Below are positions 17,255 through 26,770 of a stretch of 64,000 nucleotides of DNA, piece after piece. The position numbers and the translations under genes were made by a program. The notes beneath the pieces are model-generated. The model worked only from the letters and a program-made list of their open reading frames with translations. It was not told the origin of the DNA and searched no databases. Positions within the stretch are counted from its first letter, which is position 1. Each line of letters starts with the position of its first letter. Origin of the DNA: Jeotgalibacillus soli. GTDB taxonomy: Bacteria > Bacillota > Bacilli > Bacillales > Jeotgalibacillaceae. Location of the stretch: the NCBI RefSeq assembly GCF_000829435.1, contig NZ_JXRP01000018.1, positions 718,104 to 782,103 on the forward strand, written 5' to 3'.

Positions 17255-17983
17255 TTACCGAGGAGCCGGTCTTTTCTTCTTCGTCTTATCAAGAGATGCT
17301 TGAAGAGCGGACATTAAATCGGTCACATTGGAGGCTGCTGGTCTATTTTTATCCTCACTTGGTGTTACTGTGTATTCACCGAATTTTTTCTCCTCAATCA
17401 GATCCATTAGGGCTGTACGATAGTCATTATGATACTTTTTCGGATCAAAGGCTGTTGTTAATTGATCAATCAGCATAAGAGCGGTATCGAGCTCTTTTTG
17501 AACAAAAAAGGGGTTATCACCTAATCCCCAAGCAGTCGGAAGTCCGAACTTTTCCCATATTTCTTGCTTAATCTTTTCAATTAATGCAATCGTATCACCA
17601 CCATGAAGTCGTTTCGAATGGGAGAAATCGATAAATTGCTCATCAACAGAATAAATAAAAATATCTTCTTTTGGTACGTATCTAAAAAGTAATTTTGTAA
17701 TCTCAATAGAAACCTGCAGATATAGTTACATATTCGCATTTACAGCATGTTTTTTTAGTTTTTCAGGAATTTCAAATAAACGACTACCAGTTTTTATGCC
17801 TTCTTTTTTAAATCTTGGAGAAGATGCAAGCACCACCGATCCATTACGTGATGTATCACCTACAACTGCAAGATAGTCATTGAGTGGATCTAAGCCACGT
17901 TTAACACACTCAATGGAAGAATAAAAGCTTTTCATGTCAACAATGGCAATATCACGTTTAGGAAACTGGCTATAGTCATACAC
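17255..17983 (-). pseudogene. UvrX-type Y-family polymerase fused to a Ku C-terminus, with internal stop
   Basis: The N-terminal part is a UvrX-like lesion-bypass polymerase: DIAIVDMKSFYSSIECVKRGLDP carries the first catalytic Asp, and YLAVVGDTSRNGSVVLAS follows. Its frame stops at TAA near 17723, then continues in the same frame as SIEITKLLFRYVP, IYSVDEQFIDF (second catalytic DE) and PTAWGLGDNP. It then switches to KELDTALMLIDQLTTAFDPKKY and DLMSALQASLDKTKK, the C-terminal tail of bacterial Ku. The start is GTG 17983 after AGAGGGG. A deletion joined two genes and a nonsense mutation followed; neither product can be functional. Confidence 0.88.
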
Positions 17984-18135
17984 AAAAATCACCCCTCTAA
18001 TAACACTATACCCATTATTATAGAACGTATGTTCCTTTTGTTTATTCAGATTTTGAACCATTAATGTTCATCAAGGGGTTCCACCAACAAAACGTGGTTA
18101 TCTTAACTAGTCATATCAGATGACTTTACAGTATA

Positions 18136-18199
18136 CACACGATTTTTTTTCTTATGTCACCATTTGGTGACATAAGAAAAACTCCAAAACCATATTTGT
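18136..18199. repeat. Palindromic direct repeat, copy 2
   Basis: Palindrome at 18147-18180 with the same 16-base arms as 14683-14716 but TT in the centre. The flanks are in the same orientation as copy 1. The rest of 18062-18416 shows only a hairpin at 18245-18273. Confidence 0.85.
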
Positions 18200-18244
18200 A
18201 AAATGACAATAAAGTTATTTAATTTTAAAAGCTCAAACAAGCAT

Positions 18245-18273
18245 AACCCCGTTCTAATTTAGGACGGGGTTAA
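18245..18273. terminator. Terminator-like hairpin
   Basis: AACCCCGTTCTAA pairs with the GGACGGGGTT arm. No gene is obviously attached. Confidence 0.5.
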
Positions 18274-18416
18274 AAATATAGTTGTTTAATTTTTGATTTA
18301 AGATACTTCACTATCCTAAAAAATATTATAATAAAGTCGTTTGAAAATCTAAGTTTTATTGAACAATCACGCCCGACTCTTGAAGATTATTGCAATGCCT
18401 TATTGTTAGTCTCTGG

Positions 18417-18638
18417 TTAAAGACTCATAGTTCCATTAGTTTTAGCTTCAGCTTCGTAGAATTGTTTTTTTGAAGGTAATAAGCTAAATATACACAACGT
18501 TATGGATAATATCATCATTATTAAAACACCTAAAACCACAACGGTCTGAATCGAAGTAATTTGTGCTGCAACTCCCAAAATGCTAGTTGCAGTTATAACT
18601 AAAATCGCTTGAATTAAGCTATAGGCACTCCCAAACAA
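18417..18638 (-). pseudogene. MFS transporter, C-terminal remnant
   Basis: About 73 codons covering the last two membrane helices of a major-facilitator protein (GSAYSLIQAILVITATSILG, then VVVLGVLIMMILSITLCIF) and a short cytoplasmic tail. Ten or more upstream helices are missing, replaced by unrelated sequence with a GCGTTCAA hairpin, so this is debris. Confidence 0.65.
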
Positions 18639-18777
18639 TAGCTAAAAATAATGCCAAACGAATAGAAAGTCAAAAGCGTTCAACAAGTACTTATTGAACG
18701 CTTCTTTCATATTACTTCAATACAACTGAATTGGTAGAAGTTGCACATGACAGTGTGGTAATCGGTATCAAATAATC

Positions 18778-18813
18778 ATAAAGCGATCTTTCAACAAAGG
18801 AAAGATCGCTTTT
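18778..18813 (+). terminator. Terminator-like hairpin
   Basis: AAAGCGATCTTTC pairs with GAAAGATCGCTTTT. It is isolated within the 18639-18996 gap, which otherwise has no gene. Confidence 0.6.
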
Positions 18814-18942
18814 GTTATGTACTAACATGCAAAATAGCGCTTAAAATATGCGCAAATTACCTCCTAAAATGACAAGTTATTTTTTATGGAATGAATCTAT
18901 GTATCAATAGTCTTTACTCTAATGAGATTGTGAAGTGGTACA

Positions 18943-18974
18943 CTTCAACTAACGAGGCAGGATTGTGGAAGAAG
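18943..18974. repeat. Hairpin repeat family, short copy
   Basis: CTTCAACTAACGAGGCAGGA followed by GTGGAAGAAG. A diverged member of the family that separates genes across the accessory regions. Confidence 0.5.
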
Positions 18975-18996
18975 GGATAAATAAAGGAGAGGTTAT

Positions 18997-19149
18997 TTGA
19001 AGGTTGCATTCTTTGATAGAGATGGCACTATAATTGCTGATTATCCAGACCATGAATGGTCAGAGGTTAAACATCCAGTATTTATTGATGGTGCAATACC
19101 TACAAATCCCCCCCACTCTTATCAATCCATTATGATAGAATTACATTAA
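18997..19149 (+). pseudogene. HAD-superfamily phosphatase, N-terminal fragment
   Basis: The TTG start after AAAGGAGAGG leads into VAFFDRDGTIIADYPDH, the GmhB-type HAD motif DxDGT. After about 36 codons the similarity ends in unrelated codons and a stop. The remaining three quarters of the enzyme is absent. Such proteins are sugar-bisphosphate or histidinol phosphatases. Confidence 0.75.
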
Positions 19150-19170
19150 TAATCTTCGGGAGTGAGAACC

Positions 19171-19866
19171 ATGACAGAAGCGTCTTCAATTAAACTACAA
19201 GGCAGAGTTAAGTACTATAATGATGAAAAAGGATTTGGCTTTATTCAGGATAAGAATTCGCTTGATTATTTTTTTCATATTAGTGACGTCAAAGCCGACA
19301 ATCCAATCGTTAAAAACGCACAGGTCGATTTTGAACCAATAGAAGAGGCTCGAGGCAACAAAGCTATTAACGTAACGATTATTGCGTCCAGTCGCCCATC
19401 TTCCAAGTCCAAACCAAAATTTATTACGATAAACAATGAACGAATTCTATTATCAAAGATTAAAAAATACACTATAGATTCACATACGTTACATTATCGA
19501 AACCATAAGCCTGTCCCTAAACCTCCCAAAGGATCAAGTTTATTGAAAAGGTTATTTTTCAGTCCTGATGAAACCGTTCTTTATAGCAGAAAGACGTTTG
19601 ATTATCTGCATATATACATGTTTGATGGGACGTATTATAATATCTACTCTGATCCTGAAGCAAAACGGATCTACGAAATTCGCATTGGACAAAACCACAT
19701 TAATTTACAGTATGATGAGAATTCTTGGCCTCGGCGTGAACTCAATAATAGACATAACAAAGTAGCAAAAAGCGGGAATTTCATGATATCCAACAATTTA
19801 GAGTACTCTTCTGAACCTATTTTAGAGATAGTAAATAAATTAGACAGCGTATTTAATTCGTTGTAA
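19171..19866 (+). CDS. Cold-shock domain protein with a novel C-terminal domain
   Basis: 231 residues. The N-terminus (about 5-70) is a cold-shock domain: KLQGRVKYYNDEKGFGFIQD with RNP1, then YFFHISDV as RNP2. A Ser/Lys linker (SSRPSSKSKPK) follows, then about 150 residues with alternating aromatic strands (FDYLHIYMFDGTYYNIYSD; IYEIRIGQNHINLQYDE) that I cannot place in a family. ATG 19171 follows GGGAG at eight bases and is preferred to GTG 19162. A nucleic-acid-binding role is likely; the C-terminal part is the unknown. Confidence 0.75.
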   Translation: MTEASSIKLQGRVKYYNDEKGFGFIQDKNSLDYFFHISDVKADNPIVKNAQVDFEPIEEARGNKAINVTIIASSRPSSKSKPKFITINNERILLSKIKKYTIDSHTLHYRNHKPVPKPPKGSSLLKRLFFSPDETVLYSRKTFDYLHIYMFDGTYYNIYSDPEAKRIYEIRIGQNHINLQYDENSWPRRELNNRHNKVAKSGNFMISNNLEYSSEPILEIVNKLDSVFNSL

Positions 19867-19917
19867 TGAAGAATGATAGGCATCTCCTGCCTTTTGGTTA
19901 TCGTAAAATCCATGTTG

Positions 19918-19975
19918 TGTTAACGGGTGCGAGTGTTCAATAAGAGCAGTAGCTTCTTGTGCTAACGGAGCAGGA
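19918..19975. repeat. Hairpin repeat family, composite copy
   Basis: TAACGGGTGCGAGTGTTCAA, TAAGAGCAGTAGCTTCTTGT and GCTAACGGAGCAGG in series. The same unit recurs at 21090, 56368, 57244 and 57873, in the opposite orientation at the last three. Confidence 0.85.
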
Positions 19976-20155
19976 TAGTGAAAGAGTGGCAGACTATCTT
20001 AGTCAGCAATCGGACCGATTGTGGAGAACCTGGTGATTATGTATAAAGGGGAAAGAAAGGAATGTATTATGGAGGTTGTTTACTCTTGTACCATCATTTT
20101 ATTGAGTATGAAACATCTGTTGCATTATCCGTTTTGAGACAGGGTAATCTAGACA

Positions 20156-20339
<184 letters not shown>

Positions 20340-20363
20340 TTTGTTTTTTATCGTGTTTGCTCC

Positions 20364-20963
20364 CTAAAAAGAAGAATTCAATTTTTCATAAAGGCTGTCT
20401 TTATCAGAGAACTCAATCGTACCGATTCTTCCTTCCTCCGGAACATTTGCTTTCCCTTCAAAATAATAATCGCCAGCTACTCCGTTTCCACTTTCAGCCT
20501 TCACATGGAAAGTGAAATTATATAGTGCAGAGCTGCTATCACTCTGTTCAATCTTTATATCCGAAGGACTCAGCGAAAAATCACCATCCAATCCACTATA
20601 CATAAAAGCAGAAGCGGTACTGATGAAAGAATCGTAGCCATTTTCAGTAAAGTAGGGTCTGTAGGTGTCCTCCATATAAGTCAAATACTCCTTGTAAACG
20701 GGAGCTTCCATCAACTCATCATATTCTTTCTGATCCCCAGCTTCCTTTACAGATTCCAATGCCGCATCACGCAATGCCTGAAACTCTTCATCCGGAGCAC
20801 TGAATTCTTTCTCAATAACAGCCCGAATCGCTTCAGCATTTTTATCTGAAGCTCCTTTACTCACTGTCCCATTTTCAGAACAGCCGGTAGCCACTAAACT
20901 AGTAATAAGGAAAAGAACCACACCCATCAATCTTGCTGCAGAAAAATAACCCTTCATCCCCAC
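20364..20963 (-). CDS. Lipoprotein of unknown function
   Basis: 199 residues with a signal peptide and lipobox (LVATGC, Cys about 28), then an acidic exported domain. EAIRAVIEKEFSAPDEEFQAL is helical, followed by a beta-rich C-terminal half ending FSDKDSLYEKL. The start GTG 20963 or ATG 20957 follows GGGGGAG. It should be attached to the outer face of the membrane. No family recognised. It lies between two copies of the hairpin repeat. Confidence 0.75.
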   Translation of the reverse strand: MGMKGYFSAARLMGVVLFLITSLVATGCSENGTVSKGASDKNAEAIRAVIEKEFSAPDEEFQALRDAALESVKEAGDQKEYDELMEAPVYKEYLTYMEDTYRPYFTENGYDSFISTASAFMYSGLDGDFSLSPSDIKIEQSDSSSALYNFTFHVKAESGNGVAGDYYFEGKANVPEEGRIGTIEFSDKDSLYEKLNSSF

Positions 20964-21089
20964 TAAAACTCCCCCTATTCAAAAAAATTGGTCTTCCTTA
21001 AAAGGTAATACGATTTAAATTATTGAAAAGTTTCAATTAAATTCCAATATACCATAAAAACAAAAAGATTACTTTGTGAATAAATGTAC

Positions 21090-21158
21090 TTAAACTATCG
21101 GGTGCGAGTGTTCAATAAGAGCAGTCGCTTTTTTACTAACGGAGCAGTTTAATTGAAC
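21090..21158. repeat. Hairpin repeat family, composite copy
   Basis: TATCGGGTGCGAGTGTTCAA then TAAGAGCAGTCGC and CTAACGGAGCAG, ending TTTAATTGAA. It lies between the lipoprotein gene and a broken acetyltransferase. Confidence 0.85.
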
Positions 21159-21288
21159 AACAAGATAATCCAATGAAGTTATATACCTCATTAGATTATT
21201 TTCTTTTAAGTAATAAGTGTGAGGTTTTTTAGTAATGTAAGTCAGATATAATTTAAAAATAAAATAAATTAAAGAATAGGGGTTTGTT

Positions 21289-22177
21289 ATGAAAGAATAT
21301 CAATTAATAAGTGACTATAAGTACACTGAAAAATATAAGGTAAGCTTTAATGAACTCGCAAAGCACGTATTTGATTTGGATTTCAAGTAATGGTATAACA
21401 AGGGCTGTTGGAATGACAACTACATTTGTTATTCATATGTGGATGGAGATCAAGTAATTGCGAATGCTTCTATCAATAAGATGGTCGTGGTCTCTGATGG
21501 TAAGGAATATAACGCAATTCAATTGGGTACGGTGATGACACATCCAGATTATCGTCATCAAGGGTTGGCAGCTAAGCTGACGAATCATATCATTAAAAAA
21601 TACGAAAAAGACTATGATTTATTTACTTATTCGCTAATGATACTGTACTAGACTTTTACCCTAAGTTTGGCTTTGAGCAGGTTCAAGAAAGTAGTTTTAG
21701 CTTGAAGACTTCAGATTTGAAAAAGAAAACGGCTAAAAAATTCACTCTACGCAAGCTAGATGTCAATAACAAGGTTGATTTCGAACTGATTAAGGAATTC
21801 GCGGCTGAAAGAATATCTGTATCTTCAATATTGGGCGTAAAAACAACGAACACCTATTAATGCTTTACTTTATCCTAGCATTCAATGACGCTGTTTATTA
21901 TATTGAAGAGGAAGAAACGATTGTAATATTTAAACAAGAGGATAATCTACTTCATATTTTTGATGTGATTAGTAAAAAAAGAGTGGAGATAGATACAATT
22001 TTAAATAGTTTTGTTTCTGCTGATATCGAGATAATTAATTTCTATTTTACACCAGATTATGATGGTTTAAATATCCATCCAGAGTTCATAACAAAGAGTG
22101 ATGATACATTGTTCGTCCGTGCGTTTTTAAAAGATGGACCAAAGCATTTTTTATTTCCATTAACATCACACTCATAA
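21289..22177 (+). pseudogene. Broken GNAT acetyltransferase
   Basis: Begins MKEYQLISDYKYTEKYKVSF, reaches a TAA after DFK, then continues in frame WYNKGCWNDNYICYSYVDGD, AIQLGTVMTHPDYRHQGLAA (acetyl-CoA-binding motif A, Q/RxxGxA). A frameshift near 21640 leads to LDFYPKFGFEQVQE and another near 21850 leads to the C-terminal domain ending HFLFPLTSHS. The intact protein would be about 295 residues. One stop and two frameshifts make it non-functional. Confidence 0.88.
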
Positions 22178-22240
22178 ATAATATTGAAACTCCTAATGTT
22201 ACTCCGAATATGGGTACTTTTAGTTATGATATTATCTACC

Positions 22241-22340
22241 TTCTTCAACTAACGGGTTGCTTTAGTTAAAGATCATGGGGTTGCTTGGGCAGCTCTTTTT
22301 TCTTATTCAACTAAAGGGGCAGGTTTGTTCAATAAGAAAT
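22241..22340. repeat. Hairpin repeat family, two-hairpin copy
   Basis: First hairpin CTTCAACTAACGGG and CTTTAGTTAAAG, spacer with GGGGTTGCTTGGGCAGCTC, second hairpin TTATTCAACTAAAG and GGCAGG. Nearly identical in inverted orientation to 56897-56993. Confidence 0.9.
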
Positions 22341-22473
22341 CACAAAAGGAAGAGCATTTACTATAAAATAAGATTTGACGTATTAATGTCTAATAAAAGG
22401 TAATGCAAAAAATTGAGATTATGCACATTAGTATTATTACACGACATAAATAAAAATATATGGAGGTATAATT

Positions 22474-22755
22474 ATGTGGGTAATATTTGGGGTTATTGCA
22501 ATAGTAATAACGTTTATAAATCTTTATATGTATATAGCAGGAAAGGATTATAAGCTTGCTATGGCGTTTGGATTATCATTTACAGCATTAACACTTTGTG
22601 CAGAATACAGTCTTGTATCGGAGTGGGTAAAAAAGGAAGATTGGTCAGCTTTAGGGGAAGTACCTAATTTTGAAAGTGCATTATGGTTTTTGACAATTGT
22701 TTCTATCTTACTAAATATAGCACCTATACTTTTAGAACGAAAAGGTAAGAAATAA
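22474..22755 (+). CDS. Small three-helix membrane protein
   Basis: 93 residues with helices at about 2-22, 29-47 and 68-86 and a basic C-terminus. ATG 22474 follows TGGAGG. No family recognised. It lies between two copies of the hairpin repeat as a one-gene unit. Confidence 0.7.
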   Translation: MWVIFGVIAIVITFINLYMYIAGKDYKLAMAFGLSFTALTLCAEYSLVSEWVKKEDWSALGEVPNFESALWFLTIVSILLNIAPILLERKGKK

Positions 22756-22814
22756 TTACTTATTGTTACATCATTTATACAATATGCAATTATTGTGTAA
22801 GTCTTTATGTATAA

Positions 22815-22841
22815 ATAACGGGGGCTTTAGCTTAATAAGCC
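22815..22841. repeat. Hairpin repeat family, short diverged copy
   Basis: TAACGGGGGCTTTAGCTTAATAAG. The remaining 22756-23172 gap holds a short GGTTCC/GGAACC hairpin near 22853-22877 and a second weak match at about 23085. Confidence 0.5.
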
Positions 22842-23172
22842 AAATTAAAAAAGTCGATTCCTTTATATTTAGGAACCGATGTAGCCTTAAAATAAAGTTT
22901 GATTAAATTAACACAATAACCTTATTATAAGAGCAAATAGAAAGAGCATGTTTTGAAAAAAGATTGATCAAAACATGTCTTCATGTGTAAAATTGAATGA
23001 TTCTTTTATAAAAAAGTGTGATCATTTTCTCAATCAGTGAATGCACCCACCCATAGAGAAAAGACACTCTTCTTACTTCGGAAAAGAGCCCGATTGTTGA
23101 AGGTCACAGGCTGTTGAGGCTGGCTCGCTCTCATTGAATTCTAGCCCCTGTTAGTACAGCAAAAACCTACTC

Positions 23173-23961
23173 TTAAATCCATTCTTTCCCATATTCACGG
23201 ATGAATTTAATATCGTTTTGGTAATGTTCAACATGCCCTTCATCTATCATTTTTTGAAAAGAAACGTCACCTTCACGGGCTTTTCTTTTAATTGTTTTAC
23301 ATAATCCTTCAAGCCGCAGCAATACCATTTCTAAATATTCTTCATTCATTCCTACACTGTAAGATTCAAAAAACTTTCTTATTCTTTGTTTAATACGATT
23401 AGCGTCCTGTAATGAATTGTAATAAACCTCCCCCCCTGTTTCAGAAACATATAATCTACTTAAAGGGACGCAAGTATAAAGAGTATAGGCTATATCCCAA
23501 AGGCGGGGACCAGGACCAGCAACATCAAAATCTATAATACCTATTGGTCTTTCACCGTTAAAAATAATATTGTATCTGGCAAAGTCATTGTGACATAATA
23601 CCTCCATTTTATCTGGAGTATTATCTATCGGATTCCAATCATCCATTGGAAAATCACTCACTGCATCATGATAAAGTCGGAGCATTTTCGCTATTTCTAT
23701 TAAGACATCATCAGACCACATATATTTCTTTAAAGGATTATTACCAGCTTCTCCTTCAATAAACGATAAAATCTCTCTTCCGTTTTCATCAATTCCTAAA
23801 AACTTTGGTGCATAACTGAAACCTTTTTTCTCCAAATGAATCAATAACTTGTGAATTTGGCTGCTGTTTGGCTTTAATTCTCGGCGTACAGTATCTCCAG
23901 AACGATAAACGTTTGAGACATTACCACCTGTTAGCCTTTCTTCGCTTTCATGGTTTGGCAT
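23173..23961 (-). CDS. APH-type phosphotransferase (aminoglycoside/choline kinase fold)
   Basis: 262 residues with a kinase-like fold. VLCHNDFARYNIIF is the Brenner-type catalytic loop HxDxxxxN, PIGIIDFDVAGPGPRLWDIAY is the IDFxxxxxGP metal-binding motif. The N-terminal lobe has GGNVSNVYRSGDTVRRE. ATG 23961 follows GGGAGGG. Such enzymes phosphorylate aminoglycosides or small alcohols; the substrate is unknown. Terminal repeat copies on the 5' side of the neighbour fit a mobile cassette. Confidence 0.9.
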   Translation of the reverse strand: MPNHESEERLTGGNVSNVYRSGDTVRRELKPNSSQIHKLLIHLEKKGFSYAPKFLGIDENGREILSFIEGEAGNNPLKKYMWSDDVLIEIAKMLRLYHDAVSDFPMDDWNPIDNTPDKMEVLCHNDFARYNIIFNGERPIGIIDFDVAGPGPRLWDIAYTLYTCVPLSRLYVSETGGEVYYNSLQDANRIKQRIRKFFESYSVGMNEEYLEMVLLRLEGLCKTIKRKAREGDVSFQKMIDEGHVEHYQNDIKFIREYGKEWI

Positions 23962-24224
23962 TTAAATATCCCTCCCTAATATGACTTTCTCACAATCTCT
24001 TCTAAAATATTCATTTATTTTAAAAATGAGTTACTCAAAAATCTGTTTAGAGATAATAAAGTCGTTTAATTTTATCGGAAATAGTTAGAGCCTTCCTACA
24101 ATTCGTGGGTGGTAAGGCTCTTTAAAATTTTTTACATTTCAATAAATCAAATCATGACTATTTCAAAAATGAATAATAAAGTTGTTTCATTCGGTAATCG
24201 AACGTTCAGCTGCTATATGTACAC

Positions 24225-24689
24225 TTATTCAATTTCAACCACAATATTCTTAACGTAAACAGCCGTACCTGAGATAGAGATATCTAATGGCTCTTGTTCT
24301 CCTTTTACATGCACATATACCCGTCCGTCTATATTTATTTCATGCCCTTGTTCCACGATGAGTGTCTTTGGTAATCGGGTGCCTTTGTTTACAAAGGTTT
24401 TATAATACGCTCCCATCACACCTGAAGCCGTTCCGGTAACGGCATCTTCAATTGTACCCGAATAAGGGGATGAAAAGTGGCGGGCATGCATATCATTTTC
24501 ATCATCCCGAACTTCAAAACAGATCGGATGCAAAGAAGCTTTTGGCATTTCTTTTAAAACATTCGGAAAGTTTTCTGTCACTGGATTCATTTTATCGAAG
24601 CTGGCTAACTCTTTAATCGGTATAACTCTGACAAACCGGTCTGGCCAGCACTCAACATCCAAAAGGATCACTTTTTGCTTTACCTGCAA
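24225..24689 (-). pseudogene. PhzF-family isomerase, N-terminally truncated
   Basis: 154 codons of the C-terminal half of a PhzF-like epimerase/isomerase: ARHFSSPYSGTIEDAVTGTASGVMGAYY carries the conserved glycine-rich substrate loop. The normal protein is about 260-300 residues and its first domain, with the catalytic Glu, is missing. The frame begins abruptly at about 24680, where a LigD fragment begins in the other direction, so this is a recombination joint. Confidence 0.85.
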
Positions 24690-25379
24690 AACATAGCACC
24701 CTATCTTCTTCCCTTTTTACGTGAACGTCTTCTTACTGTCATTTGCTACCCCCAAGGGGCTATGGATGAGCATTTTTTTCAAAAACATTGTCCAGATTAT
24801 GCACCGGCCTTCATCTATACCGAGCAGATTGATGATATCAATTATATCGTGTGCAACGATCTGGAATCCTTACTATGGCTTGGGAATCAATTGGCGCTTG
24901 AATTCCATATCCCGTTTCAAACGAGAAAAAACAATTTTCCAACGGAGATTGTTTTTGATCTTGATCCCCCTTCTGTGAAAGAGTTTACTTTAGCTGTTGA
25001 AGCCGCTCTGCGCATGAAAGCGATCTTTGACCAATTTCATCTACAGTCCTTTGTAAAAACCTCTGGTGGGAAAGGATTACAGGTTTATATTCCGTTGCCA
25101 GATGACACGTTTTCATATGAGGATATACGCATATTTATTGAGTTTGTATGTCATTTCATTTGCGAACAAGAACCGCATTGGTTTACCACGGAGCGTTTGA
25201 AAAAAAATCGAAATAATAAATTGTACCTGGACTATGTACAGCATGGTGAAGGAAAAACAATTATAGCTCCCTATTCCCCGAGGGGAAACGAACAAGGTCT
25301 CATCGCCACTCCACTGAAATGGGATGAAGTAGGGGATTCAATAATACCAGATTTGTTTACCATGCAAACCGTTTTATAA
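24675..25379 (+). pseudogene. ligD: LigD polymerase/primase domain, truncated at the 5' end
   Basis: A 234-codon LigD-type PrimPol domain: IAPYLLPFLRERLLTVICYP, HFFQKHCPDYAPAFIYTE, VFDLDPPS with the catalytic DxD, TSGGKGLQVYIPL and LYLDYVQHGEGKTIIAPYSP. The ligase domain that precedes it in Bacillus LigD is absent, there is no ribosome binding site before the TTG, and the usual C-terminal tail is short by some 15-20 residues. It abuts a truncated phzF head to head. It may still encode a polymerase domain, but expression is doubtful. Confidence 0.8.
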
Positions 25380-25564
25380 CGAATCAATAAAATAAGAAAT
25401 CCATTTCGGGACTTTCACCAAGTATAAGAAAAACAAAAACTTATGGAGGTCCTTACACAACTGAAGGATCTTGATGGAAGTAAATAACAAAAAACAAACA
25501 GATACTATCCATTAAGTTCGCGTGACTGGACAGGTGATAAATTCGGATTGGGGGATTTTAGACA

Positions 25565-25684
25565 ATGAACGACATGATTAAACTGAGCCATTACCTGATA
25601 TCTTAGGCAGTGGCTTTTCTTTTGCTGGGAATCATTTGGTTCGGATTTGTTTCTAAATTTACTTATCAATACATACTAGTATAA
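25565..25684 (+). pseudogene. Possible broken small membrane protein
   Basis: MNDMIKLSHYLIS, an in-frame TAG at 25604, then AVAFLLLGIIWFGFVSKFTYQ. Read through, it would be a single-helix protein of about 39 residues. Tentative only. The rest of 25380-25802 shows nothing clear except a hairpin before the catalase stop. Confidence 0.35.
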
Positions 25685-25802
25685 TGACGGTACTATAGCA
25701 TAAGATGAGTGGAAAAATGCCAGAAGGAAAAATTTTATTCAGAAAAGAATAATAAAAAAAGATGCACTTCAGTTCAGTGCATCTTTTTTTATACTTTTAT
25801 TT

Positions 25803-26642
25803 TTATTTAAGAACAGCTTTTCCATCAAGGTCATGATGCAATTCTGCACCGGGGATTTTCGGATTAGGAATTTGTCCTTTTGGCACTGGTTTTGCGACAT
25901 AGACGAATTCGCCTGTCCCATCCGGGGCGCTTCCTGTAGCCCATGGTCCATCTGAGGATTCTTCTCCTTCCGATAGGTTCCAGAATTCATAGGCTTCAGA
26001 CTGGGATTCCATTTCTGCTTCAGGCGGGAATGAAGCCGGAACCACAACGCCATTTTTCTCTTCCAGCTCAGAGATGGCGGCCATCCATTGATATTGATGA
26101 TAACGATCCCGAGCAAGCATTTTGCGGAATGTCGCACGTACGCCTTCATCTTTTGTCATATGATATAAACGAGCTACTTGGAGCCGCCCCTGACTTTCAG
26201 CATGCAGGTTTGACCGCATGTCTGCTAATAAGTTTCCGCTTGCAACGATATAAGAGCCGTTCCATGGCACACCATTTGAATTGGTCGGCAGTCCACCAAG
26301 GCCGCTTACTAGCAAGTGCTGTGGATTTATTCCGCCCATAATGGCTGCTGTGGCAGGATCTTTGGCAGCTTCCGCTTGATCTTCCGGGGAAGCTCCGTCA
26401 AGCAACTGGCTTATAAGAGAACAAAGCATTTCTACATGGCCAATTTCCTCTGTGCCAATGTCCATCAGCATGTCCTTATATTTTTCTTCTCCACGACAAT
26501 TAAATCCTTGAAAGAGATATTGCATCATCACCGTCATTTCTCCAAACTGTCCACCCAATACTTCCTGTACTTGGCGCGCGAGCATTGGATCCGGACGGTC
26601 CACCTTTACTTCAAACTGCAATTCTTTTTGATGACGAAACAT
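25803..26642 (-). CDS. Manganese catalase
   Basis: 279 residues with a ferritin-like four-helix dimanganese site. Glu35 (GQFGEMTVMMQY), Glu66 and His69 (TEEIGHVEML), then the NLHAESQGR glutamate and RDRYHQYQW histidine of the second half. These match the Mn-catalase/CotJC ligands in order. A C-terminal extension ends HHDLDGKAVLK. It converts hydrogen peroxide to water and oxygen without heme. ATG 26642 follows GGAGG. Likely a stress or spore-associated protein. Confidence 0.95.
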   Translation of the reverse strand: MFRHQKELQFEVKVDRPDPMLARQVQEVLGGQFGEMTVMMQYLFQGFNCRGEEKYKDMLMDIGTEEIGHVEMLCSLISQLLDGASPEDQAEAAKDPATAAIMGGINPQHLLVSGLGGLPTNSNGVPWNGSYIVASGNLLADMRSNLHAESQGRLQVARLYHMTKDEGVRATFRKMLARDRYHQYQWMAAISELEEKNGVVVPASFPPEAEMESQSEAYEFWNLSEGEESSDGPWATGSAPDGTGEFVYVAKPVPKGQIPNPKIPGAELHHDLDGKAVLK

Positions 26643-26770
26643 AATACTACCTCCTTTTGGTTTTAAGATACCTTTGATCCTTGTGTGTGCTTATCTCAAC
26701 TGTTTTTATAACTATATGAAAACTGATAGTTTGAGAAAATAATTGTCTTTCCCGGATCTTAACTAACTTC

